Shown: piece by piece, positions 1-5,153 of the stretch
Layout: the number at the start of each line of letters is the position of its first letter
How positions within the stretch are numbered: the first letter of the stretch is position 1
Source of the DNA: Opitutaceae bacterium
GTDB lineage: Bacteria; Verrucomicrobiota; Verrucomicrobiia; Opitutales; Opitutaceae
Assembly: GCA_016763045.1 (NCBI GenBank)
Contig: JAESUN010000246.1
Span: 1 to 5,463, forward strand
Direction of reading: 5' to 3'
DNA length: 5,463 nucleotides
Program-made: the position numbers and the translations under genes
Notes under the pieces: generated by a model
The model's database searches: none
What the model saw: the letters and a program-made list of their open reading frames with translations, nothing else
What the model was told of the DNA's origin: nothing

Positions 1-16
1 CGTGATTTTTTATCAT
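1..16 (-). CDS. Possible start of the next leftward gene (partial)
   Basis: An ATG at 14-16 on the minus strand lies 4 nt after the stop codon of the preceding gene (21-23) and opens a frame reading M-I-K-N-H before the window ends. The tight spacing and A-rich surroundings match the other junctions in this operon, so the transcript probably continues. Only five codons are visible, so the product cannot be judged and the start could be chance. Confidence 0.3.
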
Positions 17-20
17 TGAT

Positions 21-344
21 TTAGTTTTGATTATAGTCATATCGTATCAGTAATTCAGGTGAACTTTCCATGATTGTTTTTTCTCCCATTTCTTCTATAA
101 AATGATCGCATACTTCGCTTACAACTGCGATCATACTTCCTTCCTCAATCCCTTCTTTTTTCAATTTATTGACAAGTGTTTTTTGAGCTTTTTGGTAACT
201 GAGTATGAGTTCAATTCCTTCTTGTTTCTCTCCACCCTGAAGAATAACCATGTGAATTACTTTGGGCATCATCAAGTTGGATTTAAGAAACCATAGAAAA
301 TATGGCTTAATCATCTTGTCTTTTTTAAAACTTTCTATTGTCAT
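21..344 (-). CDS. Unknown 107-aa protein, coupled to the zinc-finger membrane protein
   Basis: I do not recognise this protein. Its start codon overlaps the stop codon of the upstream membrane zinc-finger gene in an ATGA arrangement (341-344), which implies translational coupling and suggests the two products are made in proportion. The N-terminal third is basic, with a short aromatic/hydrophobic stretch (about residues 14-35, PYFLWFL then MMPKVIHMVIL). This is too broken by charge to be called a membrane helix with confidence. Residues about 40-70 look like an amphipathic, lysine-rich helix, followed by an acidic C-terminal half with a single cysteine (C79). An alternative start at Met11 would remove a very lysine-rich leader, but the overlap favours the first ATG. 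It may be a partner of its coupled neighbour; that is inference from gene order only. Confidence 0.7.
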   Translation of the reverse strand: MTIESFKKDKMIKPYFLWFLKSNLMMPKVIHMVILQGGEKQEGIELILSYQKAQKTLVNKLKKEGIEEGSMIAVVSEVCDHFIEEMGEKTIMESSPELLIRYDYNQN

Positions 345-970
345 TGCTCTAATAGATTTTTAGGTGAATAATTAAATTGTATTTGATTGACTACTGTGGC
401 TCGTTCTTGATTTTCCTTTTCCCAATCTCCATAGTTCCCTGGATGCCATTCATCTTTTTGCTTGTGTCCGCTAATATGACCGTTGAGTTTCTTCGTATTG
501 ATGAACGATTCACCGCAATTAGGACACAAATAAGGTTGCGGTTCAAAGCGGATGCCTGCATCAAGAGCTGCGGATACTTGCTTTACTTCTGCGGTTATTT
601 GCGACCCGTTAGCGGTATCATCGCTTTCTTCCGCTTTTTGCTTGAAATAGAATAAATGACTGAAACTGAAAATAGTTCCTGATAGCATAATGCAAATTAG
701 TATGGCACTCCAAACGCTTTCAGGCAAGAATTGATATACCAAGTTATGTGCTAACGTTCCTAAGAAATACAGTATGGCTGTACGAATCCATCCTTTAACC
801 GTGAATATTAAAATGGCAAGGTCAACTCCAATAGCATAACACCACGCAAACCAAGGGTCTGGATAGTGGCTATTCACTTTAAAAACATATACCGTATGTG
901 CAATTTGTGGTATGAGCAGTATTGCTAATGCTAATATTCCAAATGCTTCGTTGATGATAAATTTTCTCAT
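341..970 (-). CDS. Four-helix membrane protein with a cytoplasmic C2H2 zinc finger
   Basis: The 209-aa product has four hydrophobic segments at about residues 7-30, 39-58, 62-82 and 85-108. Charged residues lie at the N-terminus (MRK), between helices 2 and 3 (K59, R63) and after helix 4 (K110, K112). By the positive-inside rule this puts both termini in the cytoplasm. After a polar linker (about 112-145) comes a classical finger, C149-x2-C152-x12-H165-x3-H169, with F156 and L162 in the usual core positions. The tail after it is hydrophilic. The finger spacing is that of eukaryotic-type C2H2 fingers, not the shorter C-to-H spacing of bacterial Ros/MucR proteins. It may bind nucleic acid or protein at the membrane; function is unknown. 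The start has an A-rich leader (AAAAAAGAT before ATG) 19 nt after the glycosyltransferase stop, and its stop overlaps the next gene's start. Confidence 0.85.
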   Translation of the reverse strand: MRKFIINEAFGILALAILLIPQIAHTVYVFKVNSHYPDPWFAWCYAIGVDLAILIFTVKGWIRTAILYFLGTLAHNLVYQFLPESVWSAILICIMLSGTIFSFSHLFYFKQKAEESDDTANGSQITAEVKQVSAALDAGIRFEPQPYLCPNCGESFINTKKLNGHISGHKQKDEWHPGNYGDWEKENQERATVVNQIQFNYSPKNLLEQ

Positions 971-989
971 ATCTTTTTTAATTCTACTC

Positions 990-2159
990 TTAACTAAATA
1001 CCTCTTGATAGATTTGCATAGTTTGACCAGTAAAACTGAAACTACGCCATGCCTCCTTTAAAGCACTTTTCCCAATGCGGTCTCGTAGCTTTTTGTCTTC
1101 TATTAATTGATCTAAAACTGCTATCCATTGTTTTTGTTCTTTTACCAAAAAACCCGTTTCCTTATTTTCTATGACTTCGTTATAAGGTGCTAAATCAGTT
1201 GCAACTACTGGAATAGCAAATACCGCAAATTCAAGTGCTTTGATGAACGATTTACCATGTGTGTTAAAAGGGATTTTTTTAGATGGCAATAGTGCAATAT
1301 CCAGTTCCAATTTATTGAGCTGGTCGAAATAATCCAAAAAACTAACTGATTTTACATAGGTAAAAGGGATGTCCTTTAAAGGTTCTTCTCTATTAGGCAG
1401 CTTACCGTTCCATCCAAAGAAAATCAACTCGATTTTATCTTCGTGCTTCTCTTTTAACTCCTTTAAAACATCAATAATGGATAAAGTATCGTATGCCGTT
1501 GCACCAGTTCCGATAATTCCAATACGAACTATATCAGTTTTGTTTTTACTTAATGGCTCTGCTTCCTGATATCCGAACCTAGAAACAAGGTTGGGAATAA
1601 ACTCCATTTCCACCTCTGAGTTAGGATGGTATCTTTCAATCAAACGATCATAATATTCCAAAATACCTTCACTCGCTCCAGTTAGTATATCCATCTTTGC
1701 TATGTTGGATAATAAATGTGCTTTAGCCTCCTTTGTAATTTTGGTATAATCCAAATGTTCCTTTGGAATAGCGTTTATATTGTTATCCAAATCCATTACA
1801 AATTGCAAGCGATTATTTTTAGCTTTCAATGCCTTCAAAATATATGTTACATCCGAAAACATAACTGGTAGCACTACATAATCTGCCCAACTAATTAATT
1901 TTTCATCCACCGAATTATCATAATCTCCAAACTGCTTATTAAAATTCCACTTATGAATACTGGAGATGATAGCTGAATGGGTTCTTGTTCTATTTAATTC
2001 CAAAGCTGGAACTATCATTCGATAATAGCCTGTGCCATTCAAACAAGGCGAAATAAATAGAATATGAATTTTCCCATCGTCCTTTTTAAAGGCAGGGTAG
2101 CGTTTATCAAACTCGGTTTGTTCGGTGAGCTGTTGATAGACTTCTTTGACGTTTCTCAT
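990..2159 (-). CDS. GT-B glycosyltransferase (GT4-like, group 1)
   Basis: This 389-aa protein has the two-domain layout and length of GT-B sugar transferases, which move a sugar from an activated nucleotide donor to an acceptor. The N-terminal domain begins with a beta-strand and glycine loop (HILFISP, then NGTGYYR, residues 32-47). It carries an acidic motif (VMDLDNN, 121-127) followed by N-A-I-P, like the 'DxDD...IP' motif of phage-associated glycosyltransferases. The C-terminal domain opens with VRIGIIGTG (211-219), has FFGWNG (247-252), and ends in the donor-binding region: FN-x-HGKS-x-IKALE (298-310), IPVVATD (316-322), then E328 and ETGFLV (334-339). The E310-to-E328 spacing differs from the standard EX7E motif, so catalytic details are uncertain. 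No signal peptide or membrane helix is seen, so it is probably cytoplasmic. The acceptor could be a surface polysaccharide, a protein or DNA; nothing in the sequence decides. It lies 47 nt after the preceding gene, the largest gap in the operon. Confidence 0.88.
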   Translation of the reverse strand: MRNVKEVYQQLTEQTEFDKRYPAFKKDDGKIHILFISPCLNGTGYYRMIVPALELNRTRTHSAIISSIHKWNFNKQFGDYDNSVDEKLISWADYVVLPVMFSDVTYILKALKAKNNRLQFVMDLDNNINAIPKEHLDYTKITKEAKAHLLSNIAKMDILTGASEGILEYYDRLIERYHPNSEVEMEFIPNLVSRFGYQEAEPLSKNKTDIVRIGIIGTGATAYDTLSIIDVLKELKEKHEDKIELIFFGWNGKLPNREEPLKDIPFTYVKSVSFLDYFDQLNKLELDIALLPSKKIPFNTHGKSFIKALEFAVFAIPVVATDLAPYNEVIENKETGFLVKEQKQWIAVLDQLIEDKKLRDRIGKSALKEAWRSFSFTGQTMQIYQEVFS

Positions 2160-2161
2160 TG

Positions 2162-2176
2162 ATTATTATTATTATT
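2162..2176. repeat. (ATT)5 trinucleotide microsatellite before the glycosyltransferase
   Basis: Five tandem ATT units (AAT on the transcribed strand) end 2 nt upstream of the glycosyltransferase start codon. They lie in the leader, not the coding frame, so a change in copy number would alter the spacing and A/U content at the ribosome-binding region without a frameshift. Five units is short for a slippage hot spot. Confidence 0.7.
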
Positions 2177-2204
2177 CATTTATAGTTTAATTCAAGCCCA
2201 CAAA
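2177..2204 (-). promoter_or_regulatory. Weak candidate promoter ahead of the glycosyltransferase
   Basis: The 47-nt gap before the glycosyltransferase gene contains, on the minus strand, TTTG (2201-2204), a 16-bp spacer and TATAAATG (2177-2184). The -7 element matches only four of the six fixed positions of the Bacteroidota consensus TAnnTTTG, and the spacer is shorter than usual. It is recorded because this is the largest gap in the operon and the place where gene character changes. An independent start for the left-hand genes is possible but not established. Confidence 0.2.
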
Positions 2205-2206
2205 GG

Positions 2207-2494
2207 CTAACTATCTTCATCATCCATACCTACCTCTGCACCTTCATAAAATTTGGAAATCTTTTTACCTGTGGTGGTATCATATATTTCGGCTGTGCCA
2301 CATAGATTACCCCATTTAGCAAGGCGATTATGATGTCTTGCCATTCCCATGTTTCGATCTCTGGTTTTAGAAAATTTGTGTTTCCAATCCAATGAGTACC
2401 AGGTACGAGCATTTCCATCTTTGAAATAGGTGATTAACTTGGTAAATGAATCCCGTTTTAATTTCCATCCTCCTTTTGGTCGTTCTTCACTCAT
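2207..2494 (-). CDS. Unknown small basic protein (95 aa)
   Basis: I do not recognise a named family. The protein is rich in lysine, arginine and aromatic residues in its first two thirds. These include W10, Y23, W32, Y33 and W37, the basic run R-H-H-N-R-L-A-K (53-60) and W61. It then passes through a probable beta-hairpin (AEIYDTTTGKKISKFYEG, 68-85) and ends in a very acidic tail (MDDEDS). Basic and aromatic surfaces with an acidic tail could suit nucleic-acid or protein binding, but that is only a guess. The start codon overlaps the stop of the upstream 164-aa gene in an ATGA junction (2491-2494), so the two are probably translationally coupled. No Shine-Dalgarno sequence is visible. Confidence 0.75.
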   Translation of the reverse strand: MSEERPKGGWKLKRDSFTKLITYFKDGNARTWYSLDWKHKFSKTRDRNMGMARHHNRLAKWGNLCGTAEIYDTTTGKKISKFYEGAEVGMDDEDS

Positions 2495-2985
2495 GGTTTA
2501 AAATACTTTACAAGGTCTTGAACAGGAATGTCTTTGATAAAATCCAAATGGTTGTAAGCTCCTACAATAACATTGGAATTACTCATTGAAATGCGGATCT
2601 GTAAATCATCATTACGCACTTCATGGAGTTTAGAAAGTTCATCTATGTATTTACCTACACTTTGAGCAACTTTACTTTCAATATTAAATAGATCAGTAGT
2701 TCCCTTGCCTGCAAAAAAGATGGCTAATTCTTTTACTGGTACTTCTTTAAGTTGCATCCCTCTGTGATGTAGAAAAACACGAACAGTAGCATCCCGTTTG
2801 ACAATCCGAGCAAATAATTGTTGGGGAGGAACCCTTTCTTCTCTTGCTGCTTTGTTTAGATACTGGACAATATTTTTTGTTACCTTTTTCTCATATCCAA
2901 AAATATCTACCGAGATATTATCGACTACATTTTTGAGCTTATCTTTTAGACCAAGCCTCTTTTTTTGTTCTTCTTTTTTAAGCAT
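2491..2985 (-). CDS. Unknown 164-aa protein made of two tandem 60-residue units
   Basis: The family is not recognised, but the protein has an internal architecture that I can see directly. Residues 32-91 and 103-162 align without gaps over 60 positions, with 15 identities and many conservative pairs. Matched landmarks are E-x-K-V at each start, Y42/Y113, L57/L128, R60-I61/R131-I132, and K-(E/D)-(V/I)-P-V-x-(E/D)-L near each end (80-87 and 151-158), closing at F91/F162. Each unit looks like a helix, then two strands, then a helix. Residues 1-30 are a lysine-rich leader, K-K-E-E-Q-K-K-R at 3-10. No catalytic motif, signal peptide or membrane helix is visible. The gene begins 9 nt after the 436-aa gene stops, and its own stop overlaps the next start (ATGA), so it sits tightly in the operon. 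A scaffold or nucleic-acid-binding role is conceivable but unsupported. Confidence 0.8.
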   Translation of the reverse strand: MLKKEEQKKRLGLKDKLKNVVDNISVDIFGYEKKVTKNIVQYLNKAAREERVPPQQLFARIVKRDATVRVFLHHRGMQLKEVPVKELAIFFAGKGTTDLFNIESKVAQSVGKYIDELSKLHEVRNDDLQIRISMSNSNVIVGAYNHLDFIKDIPVQDLVKYFKP

Positions 2986-2994
2986 ATTTAAAAT

Positions 2995-4305
2995 TTAATT
3001 ATTGATATATAAATGTTGATGTACAGTAGGGTTAAGGATGGCAGCGTGAAACTGTTCTAACAAAACTGGGTCTCCCAATTTCCCTACTCTGGTTTCACAC
3101 TCTTGATAAAGCTGTAATGGTGGTTTTTGTTTACTGGCTTCTTTTTGCTGATTATTGATGAATCGCCTTATTTGAGCGTGAAGAATGAGCTTTGCTTGGA
3201 CTTCCTTTTTTCGTTTTTCGTGTTCCGCCCACCATTTTTTTGTGCCTGCAAATCCATTAGGATTATTAATATCAAAATACTTGAAAGGGAGTTGAACAAA
3301 GCGTTTTTCGGGGTCTTTTTCAATGAATTTTCGCACCAATCCCATTCGTCCAATGTAAATTTGGTGAACCTTAGAAAGATTGTGTGTTGCAACGGGTGCA
3401 TACCAATCATAAATGAGTTTTTTTCCAATTTCTTCTTGTCTTTCGGTGAGAAAAACACCAGAATAAAGAATACTTTTGGCAAAACCCCAAAGCAAACTAA
3501 CATACAAGTTAAGGGATGCGGAACGAGCCGAATCAATCTCAGGGCTTTTCACCTCCCCAGAGCGTTGATTTTTGGCTCGTTTGTTCCGCACTTTTTCCCC
3601 TGCATCTTCATTTTTTTTTGGGACTTTTTCCCCTGTGTTTCCAGTTTTTATGTTTCCAGTATCGTAGCTTGAAGAATCATTTTCAACCGTGAGCGAAAGC
3701 GAACTCCTTTTAAAATTGTTACCAGTTTTGTATCTTGAATCGTTGCCATCGGCATCATTTTGCTCCGAACTTTTCAAGTTATCACCATCCATTAATAAAT
3801 TTTTTGATTTGTAACTCTTGTTACAAGAATCTGTATGACGACAAGTTGTCGTATTAATTTCTATAAGTAGGTCATTATCAACACTTTGCTTCAATGCTAA
3901 ATCGAGGCTCTTTTTGACCTCTTTTTGAGTTTTTCGACATCTTGCTAACAGGATATTTGGGTTTATAAACAGGTCATATCCTGACTTACTTCCACGCCAA
4001 ATTTTATTGGTGATTATTCCTGCTTCCTGAAGGCGTATGATGTGTCGTTGAATTGTTCGGGGGCTTGCATTTCCCATCTTTGCAAGCTGAACGTTATTGG
4101 TGCGAATGGGGGGTAAATTATCGGTATTGATTTCTTTGATAGCATTTGCCTTGACTAAAAACAGTCCGTAGATGCGAATGATGTCTTTTGCCGAAGCTGC
4201 TGCACCTTGCCTGACCTGTTCGGATAGCTGATCGGTTGAATCATTGTAATTTTTAATGTAATTGTCTAACGCTTTAAATGATGTTGAGTAATTGATGACT
4301 ATCAT
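2995..4305 (-). CDS. Winged-helix DNA-binding protein, possible replication organiser or regulator
   Basis: This 436-aa protein has three parts. Residues about 1-120 form a helical N-terminus ending in a winged helix: N71-V-Q-L-A-K-M-G, a recognition helix around S81-P-R-T-I-Q-R-H, R-L-Q-E-A-G-I-I (91-98), then a wing over about 99-115. Residues about 155-260 are a polar low-complexity linker with T-G-N and G-E-K-V repeats. Residues about 260-436 form a second, mostly helical domain rich in aromatic and basic residues (for example K356-K-W-W and the run E361-HEKRKKE). The layout resembles phage or plasmid replisome organisers, with a DNA-binding head, flexible linker and recruiting tail, but I see no signature that proves this. 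A regulator of the element is equally possible. The first ATG is preferred because it begins a plausible helical domain; no Shine-Dalgarno sequence precedes it. The gene starts 32 nt after the previous stop. An A9 tract in the linker is described separately. Confidence 0.82.
   Translation of the reverse strand: MIVINYSTSFKALDNYIKNYNDSTDQLSEQVRQGAAASAKDIIRIYGLFLVKANAIKEINTDNLPPIRTNNVQLAKMGNASPRTIQRHIIRLQEAGIITNKIWRGSKSGYDLFINPNILLARCRKTQKEVKKSLDLALKQSVDNDLLIEINTTTCRHTDSCNKSYKSKNLLMDGDNLKSSEQNDADGNDSRYKTGNNFKRSSLSLTVENDSSSYDTGNIKTGNTGEKVPKKNEDAGEKVRNKRAKNQRSGEVKSPEIDSARSASLNLYVSLLWGFAKSILYSGVFLTERQEEIGKKLIYDWYAPVATHNLSKVHQIYIGRMGLVRKFIEKDPEKRFVQLPFKYFDINNPNGFAGTKKWWAEHEKRKKEVQAKLILHAQIRRFINNQQKEASKQKPPLQLYQECETRVGKLGDPVLLEQFHAAILNPTVHQHLYINN
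3590..3635. repeat. 13-bp direct repeat in the linker of the winged-helix gene
   Basis: The sequence ACTTTTTCCCCTG occurs at 3590-3602 and again at 3623-3635, a period of 33 bp or 11 codons. In the minus-strand reading frame both copies encode G-E-K-V (residues 225-228 and 236-239). The copies flank the A9 tract. This looks like a short in-frame duplication that lengthened the linker. Confidence 0.75.
3611..3619 (-). other. A9 homopolymer, potential slippage or frameshift site
   Basis: Nine consecutive A residues on the transcribed strand lie in the linker of the winged-helix gene, read CCA AAA AAA AAT (P229-K-K-N232). One extra A, or a -1 ribosomal slip, gives a TGA stop immediately after the run. 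One missing A gives a stop about 21 codons later. Either event would release the N-terminal winged-helix half, about 230-250 residues, without the C-terminal domain. Slippage itself is inference; the tract and the stops are seen. Confidence 0.6.
3636..3660. repeat. 10-bp direct repeat encoding T-G-N
   Basis: TGTTTCCAGT occurs at 3636-3645 and 3651-3660, a 15-bp (five-codon) period. In frame it encodes the T-G-N motifs at residues 216-218 and 221-223; a third T-G-N stands at 194-196. With the adjacent 13-bp repeat it shows the linker grew by short in-frame duplications. Confidence 0.7.
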
Positions 4306-4337
4306 TAAGTTATTGTTTTGTTATTACTATTTCGTTT

Positions 4338-4574
4338 TTAATCAAATAGGCTAACTGCATAGCCATTAAATAATTCCTGTGCCTGTTGTTTGGCTTTTTC
4401 TAATCCCTCACACGAATGGTTCTTAATTCCATTCAAATCACATTTTATCAAGTATCTTTCGCCCGATTGACGTTCCAAAGCAAAGCGAATCGAAGGATGT
4501 TCTTCAGGGAGCATTCCTACCCAATGAGCATTTGTCCTCCCTATGTATTTCCATTGCAGCTTCTTTGGTGTCAT
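4338..4574 (-). CDS. Unknown small protein (78 aa)
   Basis: I do not recognise this protein. It appears to be a compact single domain. A predicted beta-rich first part (W8-K-Y, H17-W-V-G, I29-R-F-A-L, Y41-L-I-K-C) is followed by an amphipathic helix with the pattern L58-E-K-A-K-Q-Q-A-Q-E-L-F, and it ends at S-L-F-D. Strands followed by an 'LEKAKQQA' helix are common in small phage and plasmid accessory proteins of unknown function; I can say no more. Two cysteines (C45, C55) are present but do not form a clear metal site. It is the only gene here with a good Shine-Dalgarno sequence, and it starts 11 nt after the preceding stop. Confidence 0.72.
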   Translation of the reverse strand: MTPKKLQWKYIGRTNAHWVGMLPEEHPSIRFALERQSGERYLIKCDLNGIKNHSCEGLEKAKQQAQELFNGYAVSLFD

Positions 4575-4580
4575 TAGGCT

Positions 4581-4585
4581 TCCTT
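4581..4585 (-). promoter_or_regulatory. Shine-Dalgarno sequence of the 78-aa gene
   Basis: AAGGA on the minus strand sits 6 nt before the ATG at 4572-4574. It supports that start. It stands out because the other genes of this operon have A-rich leaders without a well-placed Shine-Dalgarno core, as is usual in Bacteroidota. Confidence 0.6.
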
Positions 4586-4987
4586 TTAATCATCATCAAT
4601 TATTTGTGGGAAAGCACGATAAATGCCAAACCTTTTTAAATCCATATTGGTAGCTTCACGTACCAGTCGTACTTTATGTACCCATATTATTCCTAAGATT
4701 TCGTGAGAAGGGGGAGAGAGCAATTCAGCTATAAAAATTTTTCGATTACTGTTGCTTGGATAGAGTTCTTTTGGATTGTTTACTAACCAAGTTCCCATAA
4801 CATTTGCCATTTTATTCCATTTATCCTCGTTAGGAGAATAAGCTTGCTGTTTGCTAAAATCAAGTTGATCTCCTTTTCGCTGACGAAAAGGAAGCGACCA
4901 ATTTTCTGGTGATCCATCTATAGGTTCTCCTTGATCGGTTAATATTTTGAACCATGTTTTTGATTTATTCTCAAGAAGATTTAGCAT
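4586..4987 (-). CDS. Unknown 133-aa protein
   Basis: The family is not recognised. The N-terminal half (residues 1-55) is polar and rich in W, P, Q and K (T11-W-F-K, W30, P33-F-R-Q-R-K-G-D), without signal peptide or membrane helix. The second half looks better folded. It has a helix over about 55-70 (D55-K-W-N-K-M then G65-T-W-L-V-N), a strand R82-K-I-F-I-A-E-L-L, then H95-E-I-L-G-I-I-W-V-H and K105-V-R-L-V-R, closing with the basic-aromatic R119-F-G-I-Y-R-A and an acidic D-D-D end. The mixture suggests a small alpha/beta protein, probably cytoplasmic. Its start overlaps the end of the upstream ORF by 17 nt, typical of compact phage-like operons, and no Shine-Dalgarno sequence is seen. A perfect 9-bp inverted repeat lies within its coding sequence. 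Confidence 0.75.
   Translation of the reverse strand: MLNLLENKSKTWFKILTDQGEPIDGSPENWSLPFRQRKGDQLDFSKQQAYSPNEDKWNKMANVMGTWLVNNPKELYPSNSNRKIFIAELLSPPSHEILGIIWVHKVRLVREATNMDLKRFGIYRAFPQIIDDD
4871..4892. repeat. Perfect 9-bp inverted repeat inside the 133-aa gene
   Basis: TCCTTTTCG (4871-4879) and CGAAAAGGA (4884-4892) are exact inverted copies separated by the 4-nt loop CTGA. In the mRNA this forms a 9-bp hairpin over the codons for residues 32-38, with AAGGA in its 3' arm. No U-run follows, so it is not a standard intrinsic terminator. It could be a protein-binding palindrome, an mRNA structure or chance. Confidence 0.6.
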
Positions 4988-5153
4988 CGCTAGATTTTGT
5001 TTTAACCTTAATAGGTCGTTTATACTTTTTCAGCACTTTAATTTCTTCTTGAACTTTGGCAATCAAAGTCAAGTAGTAAGTCTCATTATTTTCTGTAACC
5101 ACCTTCATAAAATCTGATCGTTTAAGAATTGAGATTAAGCGAACTTTGCCCAT
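4971..5153 (-). CDS. Unknown small basic protein (about 60 aa)
   Basis: The family is not recognised. The frame is open from 5216, which would give 81 aa but overlap the helix-turn-helix gene by 95 nt and add a leader of low-complexity character. I prefer the ATG at 5151-5153 (60 aa, 32-nt overlap, GGAG directly before the ATG), because the residues from it (M-G-K-V-R-L-I-S-I-L) look like a folded strand. A third choice at 5108 (45 aa) would avoid overlap altogether, with 13 nt between the genes. The body has two strands (K-V-V-T-E-N and E-T-Y-Y-L-T-L-I), an amphipathic helix (A-K-V-Q-E-E-I-K-V-L-K-K) and a lysine-rich tail. It could be a DNA-associated accessory factor for the upstream regulator, but that rests only on charge and position. 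Confidence 0.55.
   Translation of the reverse strand: MGKVRLISILKRSDFMKVVTENNETYYLTLIAKVQEEIKVLKKYKRPIKVKTKSSDAKSS

Noticed and set aside
377..655. 92-codon open frame on the plus strand with hydrophobic N-terminus
   Set aside because: It is antisense to the zinc-finger membrane protein, whose C2H2 ligands and helix topology make the minus-strand frame the real one. All other genes here are on the minus strand.
1369..1569. 66-codon open frame on the plus strand
   Set aside because: It is antisense to the glycosyltransferase donor-binding domain, with a Ser/Phe-rich shadow composition.
2193..2207. Small stem AGCC/GGCT as a possible terminator between the 95-aa gene and the glycosyltransferase
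   Set aside because: The stem has only four base pairs with a six-base loop and no following U-run, too weak for an intrinsic terminator.
2230..2418. 62-codon open frame on the minus strand within the 95-aa gene
   Set aside because: The 95-aa frame is coupled by ATGA to the upstream gene and has ordered composition; this one is an out-of-frame shadow.
3168..3536. 122-codon open frame on the minus strand in another frame of the winged-helix gene
   Set aside because: It overlaps the better-supported 436-aa frame, and its composition is low-complexity Lys/Phe without domain character.
3127..3672. 181-codon open frame on the plus strand
   Set aside because: It lies wholly antisense to the winged-helix gene. 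Its product is a Phe/Ile/Cys-rich string typical of the complement of a lysine-rich coding region, and no promoter or ribosome-binding site precedes it.
4306..4337. Possible promoter in the 32-nt gap before the winged-helix gene
   Set aside because: The gap is AT-rich with AATAAC-like repeats, but no TAnnTTTG element reads leftward, so the gene is assumed to share the operon transcript.
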